From Curtobacterium sp. MCBA15_012 (GTDB taxonomy: Bacteria > Actinomycetota > Actinomycetes > Actinomycetales > Microbacteriaceae), in the NCBI RefSeq assembly GCF_001864935.2, contig NZ_CP126267.1, positions 2,666,001-2,730,000 on the forward strand: a stretch of DNA of 64,000 bases. The letters are read 5' to 3'. The position numbers were made by a program, and so were the translations under genes. Positions 17,181 to 24,632 of the stretch are shown here, one piece after another; position 1 is the first letter of the stretch, and the number at the start of each line of letters is the position of its first letter. Below the pieces are notes generated by a model. The model was not told the DNA's origin, made no database searches, and saw nothing but the letters and a program-made list of their open reading frames with translations.

Positions 17181-17683
17181 CCGTGCACGACGGACCCCGG
17201 ATCCGCGCGGTCGACCCGGCGTCGCCGCTCGCGGTGGCGATCGTGCGCACCTACCTCGAGGACGTCGCGTCGCGGTGGTACGGGCGCCCGGCCACGGTGG
17301 ACGAGGTCGACCGTGCACTCGTCGAGGAACCAGCGGCCGACCTCCACGGCGACTCCGGTGTGCTGCTCGTGGCGGTCGACGACGACCGGGCCGTGGGCTG
17401 CGCCGGAGCGCGGTTCCTCGGCGACGTCGCCGAGCTGACGAAGGTCTTCACCCTGCCGGGACACCGCGGGCACGGCACGGGTCGCGCGCTCGTGGCCGCC
17501 GTCGAACGGGTCTGCCGGGACCGTGGGACCACGACGATCCGACTGGACACCCGGGCCGAGCTCGTCGAGGCGTGCGCGATGTACGAGCGTGCGGGCTACG
17601 AGCAGGTGGCTGCGTTCAGCGACGACCCGTACTCCGACCGCTGGTACCGCAAGACCCTGGTGGACACCGCGGGCAACGACTGA
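17177..17683 (+). CDS. GNAT-family N-acetyltransferase
   Basis: 168 aa, GTG start overlapping the TetR stop. The acetyl-CoA binding motif A is present: LTKVFTLPGHRGHGTGRALVAAVERVCRDRG (V-x-x-x-R/H-G-x-G-x-G/A type). Motif B-like YERAGYEQVAAFSDDPYSDRWYRKTL follows. The substrate is unknown. It may be a resistance or small-molecule modification enzyme in the TetR operon. Confidence 0.85.
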   Translation: MTVHDGPRIRAVDPASPLAVAIVRTYLEDVASRWYGRPATVDEVDRALVEEPAADLHGDSGVLLVAVDDDRAVGCAGARFLGDVAELTKVFTLPGHRGHGTGRALVAAVERVCRDRGTTTIRLDTRAELVEACAMYERAGYEQVAAFSDDPYSDRWYRKTLVDTAGND

Positions 17684-17762
17684 GGGTCGCCCGCTGGGTC
17701 GACGAGCCGCACCGTCAGCGCTGCACGGGACACCGCGTCCGCGCCGTCGTCGTGCGCACCCC

Positions 17763-17802
17763 GGGACACCGGGACACCGGGACACCGGGACACCGGGACA
17801 CC
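17763..17802. repeat. Perfect 8-bp tandem repeat (GGGACACC)5
   Basis: Five exact copies of GGGACACC in the 490-nt non-coding gap between the GNAT and the SipW locus. The rest of the gap (17803-18174) is lower in GC around 17895-17995 and probably contains the promoter of the SipW locus, including a small CCCCGTTCTGGGG hairpin near 17928; I cannot pin down a -10 there. Confidence 0.85.
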
Positions 17803-18174
17803 GACCAGAGTGCCGACTCGACCAGGCGGGCGGTGCACCACGCCGCGATGCGCTCCGGCGACGGCGTCCCACACCGCCCTGCTGCCGGGGTACACCGCTG
17901 TCGGCCATGTCACCGACAACGACTGTGCCCCGTTCTGGGGTGGATGCATGTGCATGTTCTTCCGGACGAACCGGGGACAGACCGGTACGTTCGGCCCTGG
18001 CACGTCCCGACACGCCCGAGCGTCCCTGCGCTCCGGAGCCCCGTCGGACGGCCTGGCACCGGCCAGCCGCGTCCCGCCTCCCACAGCGCGACGGAAGGCA
18101 CGAGTCCCCGCGCACCCGACCCGACACCCGTGCGCGGGCTGGAGCGCTGCACGCTGCGCGGAAACGGATCGAAC

Positions 18175-18723
18175 ATGCACAAGCTCGTCACCGGCACCAT
18201 CGCCGGCGCGGTCGGCGTCGCCCTCCTCCTGGGCGGTGCCGGCACCTTCGCCCTCTGGAACGCGGACGCCTCGACGGCGGCCGGGCGGATCAGTTCCGGG
18301 ACCCTCTCGTTGCGCACCGCCGACGCCGGCGCCTGGACCGACGTCACGAAGGGGCGGTCGGCGTCGATCGACCCCGCGCAGGTCCTCATGGTCCCGGGCA
18401 ACACCTACCGGTTCACGCAGACGCTCGCGATCGACGCGACCGGGAACGACCTCGTCGCCGACCTGACGTACGCGCCGCAGAGCATCACCGGGGACGCCGA
18501 CCTGCTCGCCGCGACGACGAAGACCCTGTCGGTGACGTCGTCGAGCACGTCGATCACGGAGACATCCCCGGGCACGTTCGAGGTCCGGCCGACGAGCGGC
18601 ACGGCGACCGTGCAGGTGGTCTTCACGATCGCGCTGCCCGAGTCGGCGACGACGGGCCAGGGCGGCACGCTCGACGTCGGCGGGCTCGCCTTCACCCTGA
18701 AGCAGCGACCCGTCACCGTCTGA
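18175..18723 (+). CDS. SipW-dependent (alternate-type signal peptide) secreted protein 1
   Basis: 182 aa from ATG 18175. The N-terminus MHKLVTGTIAGAVGVALLLG followed by GAGTFALWNADAS is the alternate-type signal recognised by SipW-class signal peptidases, as in TasA/CalY-like proteins. The mature part is a Ser/Thr-rich beta-sandwich-like domain (RISSGTLSLRTADAGAWTDV ... NTYRFTQTLAIDATGNDLVADLTY). It probably forms a surface or matrix component. First gene of a four-gene operon with overlapping junctions that ends with its peptidase. Confidence 0.85.
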   Translation: MHKLVTGTIAGAVGVALLLGGAGTFALWNADASTAAGRISSGTLSLRTADAGAWTDVTKGRSASIDPAQVLMVPGNTYRFTQTLAIDATGNDLVADLTYAPQSITGDADLLAATTKTLSVTSSSTSITETSPGTFEVRPTSGTATVQVVFTIALPESATTGQGGTLDVGGLAFTLKQRPVTV

Positions 18724-18725
18724 CC

Positions 18726-19301
18726 GTGACCGGTCGACACCGCGCACGCCCCCGGCACGGGAGACCGGTGGGCGCGACCCTGGTCCTCGTGGCCGGGGTC
18801 GCCGCGGCGCTGGCCGGGACCGGCGGGACGTACGCCCTGCTCACCGACTCGGCTGGCACGGCGGGTGCGACCGTGCGGTCCGGCACCGCGACCCTCACCG
18901 TCTCGCAGCTGTCGGCGACGGGTGCGACGGTGCTCGGCCCGGGATCGAGCACCGTCGGGTCCTTCGCGGTCCGCAACACCGGCACCGTCCCGCTCGCGAT
19001 CCGGGTCGCGACGACCGCGTCGCGGGTCTCGTCGGCCGGCACCACCGCCGCCGTCGTGCTCGGTGCGCAACGGGTGACCCTGGCACCGGTCACGTCGTCC
19101 CGTGCGTGTCGGGCGGGGCTCCGCGGCACGAGCGGTGCCCTCGGCACGTTCGACACCGGGAGCGGTCTCCTCACGGTGTCCCCGGGCGCGAGCAGCACGG
19201 CCTGCGTCGAGGTCGCCCTGGCGGGTGACGCCCCGCAGAGCGTGACCGGGGCCGTCACCGACTTCACGCTGACCGTCACCGGCACGCAGGTCGCCCCGTG
19301 A
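18726..19301 (+). CDS. SipW-dependent secreted protein 2
   Basis: 191 aa, GTG 18726 two bases after the previous stop. A basic start (TGRHRARPRHGRPVG) leads into ATLVLVAGVAAALAGTGGTYALLTDSAG, an alternate-type signal with the G-x-YALLTD motif. The remainder is Thr/Ser/Ala-rich with VGSFAVRNTGTVPLAIRV, resembling TasA-like beta domains. Two cysteines (about residues 127 and 160) could form a disulfide. No enzymatic motif is seen. Confidence 0.8.
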   Translation: MTGRHRARPRHGRPVGATLVLVAGVAAALAGTGGTYALLTDSAGTAGATVRSGTATLTVSQLSATGATVLGPGSSTVGSFAVRNTGTVPLAIRVATTASRVSSAGTTAAVVLGAQRVTLAPVTSSRACRAGLRGTSGALGTFDTGSGLLTVSPGASSTACVEVALAGDAPQSVTGAVTDFTLTVTGTQVAP

Positions 19302-20176
19302 CCGCCCGGCTCCGCACCGTCGTCGCGGTGGTCCTCGGCGTGGTCCTCGTCGTCGTGGGTCCGTCCGCCGCCTGGGCGCTCTGGACCGCGAGCGGCGCGA
19401 CGAGCTCGCGGACCACGGTCGGCACGCTCGTCGCCGGCATCAGCGGCACCGACGCGATGAGCGTCGCGTCGTCCGGCTCCACCCCGACCACCCGGCCGGT
19501 GACGCTGACGAACGCCGGCACCCTCGCGGGCACCACGGCCACCACGGTGTCGACCGCGTCCGGGACGACGGCCGCCCTCGCCGCGGCCGTCGACGTCGTC
19601 GCGTGGCCGGTGTCCTCGGCGGCGGCCTGCACGGACGCCGCCGCCGTCGGTGCCGGGTCGGTGTCGGGGACCTGGGCGGCGCTGCCGAGCATGTCGTCGT
19701 CGCTCGGCGCCCGGTCGAGCGCCGTGTGGTGCACCCGGAGCACCCCACGACCGGACGCCCCCGCGTCGAGCCGGGCGGACGTCGTCCTCACGCTCACCAC
19801 GACCACGGGGTCCTGGCGGTCCGCACCGGCCCGGGGCACCTTCACCCTGACGACGGCGGCGGCGGTCCCGGCGATGGGGTGCACGAGCGACAACGACAAC
19901 TACGTGACGGTCACGTGGCCCACTGCCGACCGCCCGATGGACACCTGGTACGGCGCGTTCGTCCAGGGCACCATGGTGGGCGCCGTCGCGCAGGGCTACT
20001 CCGGCTTCACCACGATCGCGCCGGAGCAGGTGCGTCCGGTCGCGACGAGCGGCACGCAGACGGTGGTGGTCCGGGTCCTCGACTCCGCCCGACAGCCGAC
20101 CGACACCGTCGTGGCGAGCGGGACGGTCACGTTGTTCCAGCGGGACGACGGGCCGCGGATCCGGTGCGGGTCGTGA
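19298..20176 (+). CDS. SipW-dependent secreted protein 3
   Basis: 292 aa, GTG overlapping the previous stop by 4 bp. The signal TARLRTVVAVVLGVVLVVVGPSAAWALWTASGATSS again has the ALWTASG motif. After about residue 200 there is a second, fibronectin-III-like section (AMGCTSDNDNYVTVTWPTADRPMDTWYGAFVQGTMVG). It is larger than the other two and may be the anchoring or adhesive component. It overlaps the signal peptidase start. Confidence 0.8.
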   Translation: MTARLRTVVAVVLGVVLVVVGPSAAWALWTASGATSSRTTVGTLVAGISGTDAMSVASSGSTPTTRPVTLTNAGTLAGTTATTVSTASGTTAALAAAVDVVAWPVSSAAACTDAAAVGAGSVSGTWAALPSMSSSLGARSSAVWCTRSTPRPDAPASSRADVVLTLTTTTGSWRSAPARGTFTLTTAAAVPAMGCTSDNDNYVTVTWPTADRPMDTWYGAFVQGTMVGAVAQGYSGFTTIAPEQVRPVATSGTQTVVVRVLDSARQPTDTVVASGTVTLFQRDDGPRIRCGS

Positions 20177-20634
20177 CGTCGCTCCGGATCCGGACGGCGG
20201 ACGGTCGACCACCGATCCGCCGCGCGACCGGAGGTCGGTCCCCGCGTCGGACCGGATGGCGGGCGGTGCTCCGTGCCGTCGGGACCGGACTGTCCGTCGG
20301 CATCCTCCTGGTCACCGCGGCGCTCGCCGTCGCGGTGGTCGTCGTGCCGAGGGTGACCGGGTCCGTCCCGCTCACGGTCCTGACCCGGTCGATGGAGCCG
20401 ACCCTGCCGCCGGGGACGCTGCTCGTGGTGCGGCCGACCCCGCTCGCGGACGTCCGGGTGGGTGACGTCGTCACCTACCAGCCCGTGTCGGGCGACCCCG
20501 CCGTGACCAGTCACCGGGTGGTGGCGGTCACGACGGCGACGGACGGCAGCCGGACGTTCACGGTCCGCGGCGACGCCAACGCCGAGGCGGACCCGCCCGT
20601 CCTCGGCGCGCAGGTGCGGGGCGTCGTCTGGTAG
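20173..20634 (+). CDS. sipW: SipW-type signal peptidase I, ended by an in-frame TAG
   Basis: 153 aa as read. One N-terminal membrane helix (residues 36-58) precedes the catalytic RSMEPTLPPG (Ser73). His114 in VTSHRVV replaces the lysine of ordinary bacterial signal peptidases, as in ER/SipW-type enzymes, and D134/D140 lie in RGDANAEADP. Translation stops at TAG 20632-20634 immediately after RGVVW. Relatives continue W-Y-S-V-P-x-x-G and end in a second membrane helix. Here the same frame continues after the TAG as SVPGVGWASQAVN and then a membrane helix. All catalytic residues are retained upstream of the stop. Confidence 0.85.
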   Translation: MTSLRIRTADGRPPIRRATGGRSPRRTGWRAVLRAVGTGLSVGILLVTAALAVAVVVVPRVTGSVPLTVLTRSMEPTLPPGTLLVVRPTPLADVRVGDVVTYQPVSGDPAVTSHRVVAVTTATDGSRTFTVRGDANAEADPPVLGAQVRGVVW

Positions 20635-20841
20635 AGCGTGCCCGGCGTGGGGTGGGCGAGCCAGGCCGTGAACCGCGAGCGCGGCTGGCTCCTGCCCACG
20701 GCGGCCGTGGTCCTGATCGCGTACGGCCTGGTGCAGGTCGTCTCGGGAGTGGTGGCGGAGGTCCGGCGACGTCGGCCCGGACGGCGGCGCGGCCGGCGAC
20801 GCGCGACCGACGGCGACACGTCGCGGCGGCTGCCGGCCTGA
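20635..20841 (+). pseudogene. C-terminal membrane segment of sipW, separated by TAG
   Basis: In the same frame as the peptidase and contiguous with it. It encodes SVPGVGW, then the helix WLLPTAAVVLIAYGLVQVVSGVV and a basic tail (RRRRPGRRRGRRRATDG). A GTG at 20638 could restart translation and give a 67-aa membrane peptide, but no ribosome site precedes it. The simplest reading is a single TAC/TAT to TAG change in an otherwise intact 222-aa gene, or a sequencing error. Confidence 0.7.
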
Positions 20842-20970
20842 CCGGCCGGCACCGCGCCTCCCGGGCCGCGCCGACGGCACGGCGACCGATCAGACGGACC
20901 GGCACGGCGCCTCCCGGCCCCGGCCGACGGGACGGCGAGCGGTCCGACGGACCGGCACCGCGCCTCCCGG
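20840..20970. repeat. 53-bp tandem repeat built on terminator half-arms
   Basis: Units at 20840-20892 and 20893-20945 and a partial third at 20946-20970, with an exact 53-bp period. Each contains GCACCGCGCCTCCCGG or a one-base variant, the right arm of the dispersed hairpin, but no left arm, so no hairpin can form. It lies between the SipW locus and the convergent MobA-like gene. Confidence 0.8.
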
Positions 20971-20984
20971 CTGGGTCGGGACGG

Positions 20985-21596
20985 TCAGGACGGGAGGTCG
21001 TGGTCGCGTCCGTCCCAGAGGTCACCGCAGTCGACCGGCTCGGCTCCGACGGCGGCCAGGTACGGCCCGGCCCCGCGGTCCGCCACGGCGGCCGACCCCG
21101 CGGACGCGCGGAGCGCCGCGAGCAGACCGGACCAGTGCGCGCGACCGAGGAGCACCGGGTGACCGGGTCGGCCACCGAAGGCCGCGCGGCGCACGGCGTC
21201 GGGACGACCTCCGGCGTCGCCGACCACGCGGTCCACCGCGGCTGGGGGCAGGTCCGGGAGGTCGACGAGGGAGACCAGGGCCGTCGCCGCACCGCGCGAC
21301 GCCGGGGCGGCGGAGAGCACGTCGAGGCCGGTCGCGAGCGACGCGCTCACCCCCGTCGCCCAGTCCGGCGCGACCACGGTGCGGACGACGGCCCACCGCG
21401 GGACCAGGACCCGTGCCTCGTGGGCGGCGCAGCCGAGCACGACGACCACCTCGTCGCACCCGCCGTCGACGAGCGTCGTCACCGCGCGCTCGACCCAGGG
21501 CCTGCCGTCCGCCGAGCGGACGAGCGCCTTCGGGGTCCCCATCCGGGACCCGGCACCCGCGGCGAGGAGGAGCCCCGCCACGTGCCCGCCGGTCAC
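20985..21596 (-). CDS. MobA-like nucleotidyltransferase (molybdenum cofactor cytidylyl/guanylyltransferase type)
   Basis: 203 aa, GTG start. The N-terminal nucleotide-binding signature is GLLLAAGAGSRMGTPKALV, followed by VSLVDLPDLPPAAVDRVV and FGGRPGHPVLLGRAHW, as in MocA/MobA-like enzymes that attach CMP or GMP to molybdopterin. It lies 24 bp after uricase in the urate operon and near xanthine dehydrogenase, so it most likely makes the cytosine dinucleotide cofactor (or an equivalent) for that enzyme. The alternative is a general nucleotidyltransferase with another substrate. Confidence 0.85.
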   Translation of the reverse strand: MTGGHVAGLLLAAGAGSRMGTPKALVRSADGRPWVERAVTTLVDGGCDEVVVVLGCAAHEARVLVPRWAVVRTVVAPDWATGVSASLATGLDVLSAAPASRGAATALVSLVDLPDLPPAAVDRVVGDAGGRPDAVRRAAFGGRPGHPVLLGRAHWSGLLAALRASAGSAAVADRGAGPYLAAVGAEPVDCGDLWDGRDHDLPS

Positions 21597-21620
21597 GGGG
21601 TCAGCCGTCCGCGTCCGGGC

Positions 21621-22634
21621 TCACACGAAGCCGGGGACCGTCGCCCAGGCGGCCGGTGCCTCGGCCACGCCGTCGCGGACGACCGTCCCGGCGATGAGGC
21701 CGTAGGGGCGGTCTGCCGCGAAGAACACCTCACCCGGGTTCTCGAGCCCGAACGGGGCCAGGTCGACGAGGAAGTGGTGCTTGTTCGGCATCGCGAACCG
21801 CACCTCGGCGATTTCCGGGAAGGCCTCGATCGCGGCGCGGCCCATCGCGAACAGCGTCTGCTGCAGGGCGAGGGAGTGCAGGTCGGCGAACACCGCGAGC
21901 ATCTCGTCGAGCACGCCCGCGTACCGGGCGTCGTAGTCGATCCCGGCGGCGACGGCCTCGGGCGTGTACCGCCACCGCGCGGTCACCGAGGTCGCGAGGA
22001 TCCGGTCGTCGGTCTCCGCCAGGGTCGTGTAGCCGTCGCGCGGGAACCCGTGGAACTCGCTGCCGGTCGACTTGAGCACCGTCAGGTCCGTCACACCGGC
22101 CAGGACGTGAACGTCCTCGCCATCGACCTGGACGACGGCCGTCCGGGTCCCCCGACCGGCGCGGACGAACGCGTGGTCGTGCTCGGCACCGTCCACGACG
22201 ATGCGTTCCCAGGCGTGCTGCTCGGCGGAGAGCGTCGCGCCGTCGTACCAGTCGAACGCCGTGGTGAAGTGGCGGCCGAGGCGGAGCAGGAACTCCTCCG
22301 GGCTGTGCACGCCGTGCTCGCGGGCGAAGGCGTACACGGTGTTCTTCTGGGTGTCCGTGGCGACGACCTTCGCGTTGTCGCCGTCGGTGTACGAGTCGGC
22401 GAGGGCCTCGCCGCGGAGCTGGGTCGTGACCGTCAGGTCCTCGATGGTGTGCCGCGGGGTGTCGCGGGTGACCCGGACGAGCCGGACCTCGGCCTTGCCG
22501 TACTGGTTGGCGCCGAGGTGCACCGTCGTCGCCGTGGTGGCGGCGGCGGACGCGGCGTCGGGGCCGGCCGGCACCGCGTCGGGGTCCGCCGGGGCGGTGG
22601 CGGTCGGCACGGTGCTGGTGGTGGTGTCGGTCAT
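21621..22634 (-). CDS. uox: Urate oxidase (uricase)
   Basis: 337 aa from ATG 22634. After a low-complexity Thr/Ala/Pro start of about 40 aa, the T-fold body begins VHLGANQYGKAEVRLVRV. DNAKVVATDTQKNTVYAFAREHG carries the catalytic Thr and Asp region, STGSEFHGFPRDGYTTL is a urate-site motif, and MPNKHHFLVDL holds the conserved His. It oxidises urate to 5-hydroxyisourate with oxygen and needs no cofactor. It is the third gene of the uraD-uraH-uox-mobA-like operon. The long disordered N-terminus is unusual and its function is unknown. Confidence 0.95.
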   Translation of the reverse strand: MTDTTTSTVPTATAPADPDAVPAGPDAASAAATTATTVHLGANQYGKAEVRLVRVTRDTPRHTIEDLTVTTQLRGEALADSYTDGDNAKVVATDTQKNTVYAFAREHGVHSPEEFLLRLGRHFTTAFDWYDGATLSAEQHAWERIVVDGAEHDHAFVRAGRGTRTAVVQVDGEDVHVLAGVTDLTVLKSTGSEFHGFPRDGYTTLAETDDRILATSVTARWRYTPEAVAAGIDYDARYAGVLDEMLAVFADLHSLALQQTLFAMGRAAIEAFPEIAEVRFAMPNKHHFLVDLAPFGLENPGEVFFAADRPYGLIAGTVVRDGVAEAPAAWATVPGFV

Positions 22635-22639
22635 GGGGG

Positions 22640-22972
22640 TCAGCTCCCTCGGTAGGTGGAGTAGGCGAACGGGCTGAGGAGCAGCGGGACGTGCAGGTGC
22701 CCGTCCGCCGGGTCCTCGCGGACGGTGACGACGACGTCGACGCGCGGGTGGAACGCCGCCGTGCCGAGGGCCGACCAGTAGGCGCCGGTGGCGAACGACA
22801 GCGTCCACTCCCCCGGCGCCAGGCGGTCCGGCCCGAGGTCGGCGACCCGGCCGTCGGCGTCGGTGGTGCCCGCCGCGACGACGACGTGCCCGGCGTCGCG
22901 GAGGGTCACGGCGATGCCCGCGGCGGGACGGCCGTGCGTGGTGTCGAGCACGTGGGTGCTGAGGTGGCTCAC
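22640..22972 (-). CDS. uraH: 5-hydroxyisourate hydrolase (transthyretin-related)
   Basis: 110 aa. GTG start overlaps the preceding uraD stop by 4 bp. Signature SHLSTHVLDTTHGRPAAG at the N-terminus provides the first active-site His, and the C-terminus ends AYSTYRGS, the family tetrapeptide YRGS. It hydrolyses 5-hydroxyisourate to OHCU, the second step after uricase. It is 5 bp from uricase, so the three steps are co-expressed. Confidence 0.96.
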   Translation of the reverse strand: MSHLSTHVLDTTHGRPAAGIAVTLRDAGHVVVAAGTTDADGRVADLGPDRLAPGEWTLSFATGAYWSALGTAAFHPRVDVVVTVREDPADGHLHVPLLLSPFAYSTYRGS

Positions 22973-23463
22973 GCGACGGTCCTCCCGAGTCGGAGCATGG
23001 CGATGTCCCGGAGGGCGTCGGCGACCTCCGCGCGTTCGGTGACGTCGTCGTTCCCGAGCCGCCGGTCGAGCTCGGCGAGGACCTCGGGCGCCGTCCGGCC
23101 GGCGGCACGGACGAGGAACACCCGGCCGAAGCGTTCCTCGTACGCCGCGTTGCCGGTCCGGAGCGCCGCGGTCGTGGCGTCGTCCCGGTCCGCCGAGGCA
23201 GCCTGCTCGGTGCGGGCGGCCTCGGCGGCGGCGTCCGTCCCGGTCGGGCGCTCGCCGATGCGGGGGTGGTCGGCCAGGGCCGCGGCGACCTCGTCGTCGG
23301 TCCAGGTGCGGGCGGCGGCGTCGGCGGCGTCGGCGAGCGCCGACACGGCGCCGTACGGTCGGCCGGCGACGACGGCACCGACCCAGCGCGGGACCGGCGC
23401 CCACGCCGCGACGACCGCACGTGCGGCCGCGTCGTCGAGGGCGTCGAACTCGGTGATCTCCAT
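22969..23463 (-). CDS. uraD: OHCU decarboxylase
   Basis: 164 aa from ATG 23463. Motifs WTDDEVAAALADHPRIGERP (catalytic His in HPRIG) and GNAAYEERFGRVFLVRAAGRTAPEVLAELDRRLGND are diagnostic. It converts OHCU to S-allantoin. It is first in the minus-strand operon. There is no ribosome site; a GAAACA element lies upstream and the -10-like hexamer is 7 nt from the ATG, so the message may be leaderless. Confidence 0.96.
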   Translation of the reverse strand: MEITEFDALDDAAARAVVAAWAPVPRWVGAVVAGRPYGAVSALADAADAAARTWTDDEVAAALADHPRIGERPTGTDAAAEAARTEQAASADRDDATTAALRTGNAAYEERFGRVFLVRAAGRTAPEVLAELDRRLGNDDVTERAEVADALRDIAMLRLGRTVA

Positions 23464-23470
23464 GTCCCGA

Positions 23471-23491
23471 AGCGTCGCACCGCCGTGTTTC
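23471..23491 (-). promoter_or_regulatory. GAAACA-N9-GACGCT element upstream of uraD operon
   Basis: On the minus strand GAAACA (23491-23486) is followed after 9 nt by GACGCT and after 7 more by the uraD ATG. It is the weakest member of the five-copy family because the hexamer lacks the TA start. It is the mirror image of the xdh copy 73 bp away. Confidence 0.4.
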
Positions 23492-23550
23492 GGGGAGGTC
23501 TCCGGCAGGTCACCACTCGTCGCCCGGCCCGGTCGCCGTTCGTCGCGGGC

Positions 23551-23584
23551 CCGTCACACCGCTGAAACACCCGTTCCGTACGGT
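23551..23584 (+). promoter_or_regulatory. GAAACA-N9-TACGGT element upstream of xdh operon
   Basis: CCGTCACACCGC then T, GAAACA (23564-23569), 9 nt, TACGGT (23579-23584). The 20 bases ending in GAAACAC match the complement of 29903-29922 at 18 of 20 positions. I read TACGGT as the -10 and the upstream part as an activator or repressor site. Confidence 0.5.
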
Positions 23585-23587
23585 GAC

Positions 23588-23619
23588 GACACACCGCGTG
23601 GCGGACACACCGCGCGGCG
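23588..23619. repeat. 16-bp tandem repeat in the xdh leader
   Basis: GACACACCGCGTGGCG and GACACACCGCGCGGCG are adjacent (23588-23603, 23604-23619), differing at one base. They begin a few bases after the presumed transcription start of the xdh operon, so they would lie in the 5' untranslated region. Confidence 0.75.
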
Positions 23620-23658
23620 GACCCACCCCACGACACGACCGGCACCGAGGAGGCGACC

Positions 23659-23841
23659 GTGCGAGCGAACACCACCACCGCCGTGCCCACGACCGCCTGG
23701 TCCCGCGGGATGATCGCGCACGGACGACGGCCGGGACCCCGCTCCCGCCCCTCGTCGACCCCTCGCGATCGGACCACCCCTTGGACCTCGTCTCCGTCCG
23801 CGCCGTGCGGACCCCCACGCACCGCTCCGACCTCCGACTGA
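23659..23841 (+). CDS. Possible leader ORF overlapping the xdh FAD subunit start
   Basis: A 60-codon frame beginning at GTG 23659 with a good GAGGAGG site 7 nt upstream. It runs out of frame through the start of the FAD-subunit gene and ends at 23841. Its product ([21 protein letters not shown], then Arg/Pro/Ser-rich) resembles nothing I know. It may be a translated leader coupling to the weak TTG of the next gene, a remnant, or chance. The strong ribosome site is the only real support. Confidence 0.3.
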   Translation: MRANTTTAVPTTAWSRGMIAHGRRPGPRSRPSSTPRDRTTPWTSSPSAPCGPPRTAPTSD

Positions 23842-24632
23842 CCGCCGGCGACCGCCCGCTCGCCGGTGGCACCTGGCTCTTCTCCGAGGAGCAACCCGGG
23901 CTGACCGGCCTGGTGGACCTCACCGCCCTCGGGTGGCCCGACCTCGAACGGTCCGGGCACACCCTGACGATCGCCGCGACCTGCACGATCGCGTCCCTGC
24001 TCCGCGCCGAGCCGGACCCGGCCTGGACCGCGTGGCCGCTCGTCGACCGGTGCGCGAACGCCCTGCTCGCGTCGTTCAAGGTCTGGAACGCCGCGACCGT
24101 CGGGGGCAACGTTGCGGTCGCCCTGCCCGCCGGTGCGATCACGGCGCTGCTCGCCACCCTGGACGCCGTCGCCGTGGTGTGGACGGACGACGGCGGGGAG
24201 CGACGCACCCCCGTGGCCGACCTGGTCACGGGGGTGCGCACCGTCGCGCTCGCCCCGCAGGAGGTGATCCGCGCGTTCGAGGTGCCGGTCGCGGCCCTCG
24301 CCGCCCGCACCGGGTACCGACGGGTGGCGCTCAGCCCGCACGGGCGCTCCGGGGCGCTCGTCACGGCGCGGTGGACGGCGGACGGGTTCGTCCTCGTCGT
24401 GACCGCGGCGACCCCACGGCCGCTCGTGCTCCGCTGGGACCACGTGCCGAGCAGCGCCGCGGTCGACGCCGCGGTCGGTGGCCACGACGACTGGTACGAC
24501 GACCCGCACGGTTCGCCGGACTGGCGCCGCGCCGTCGCCACCCGTGCCGCACAGGAGCTCCGGGACGAGGCGGCGGCGGACACCCGGGCCTCCGCTCCCG
24601 GCGGCACCGAGGGGGTGGCGTCGTGCAGCTGA
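23781..24632 (+). CDS. Xanthine dehydrogenase FAD-binding subunit
   Basis: 283 aa if started at TTG 23781 ([18 protein letters not shown]), which is where family similarity begins; no ribosome site is seen, and the open frame extends to 23583. FAD-binding motifs are [12 protein letters not shown] and [22 protein letters not shown]. The C-terminal CO-dehydrogenase flavoprotein domain follows. The subunit passes electrons from the iron-sulfur clusters to NAD+. It overlaps the next gene by 10 bp. The order FAD subunit, then fused FeS-Mo subunit, is found in several actinobacteria. Confidence 0.88.
   Translation: MDLVSVRAVRTPTHRSDLRLTAGDRPLAGGTWLFSEEQPGLTGLVDLTALGWPDLERSGHTLTIAATCTIASLLRAEPDPAWTAWPLVDRCANALLASFKVWNAATVGGNVAVALPAGAITALLATLDAVAVVWTDDGGERRTPVADLVTGVRTVALAPQEVIRAFEVPVAALAARTGYRRVALSPHGRSGALVTARWTADGFVLVVTAATPRPLVLRWDHVPSSAAVDAAVGGHDDWYDDPHGSPDWRRAVATRAAQELRDEAAADTRASAPGGTEGVASCS

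Noticed and set aside
17763..17802. CRISPR-like repeats
   Set aside because: Units are 8 bp without spacers; the same holds for all other tandem repeats in the window. No cas genes.
23583..23780. Upstream in-frame GTG (23583) as start of the xdh FAD subunit
   Set aside because: It overlaps the presumed -10 hexamer and would add about 66 residues with no resemblance to the family.
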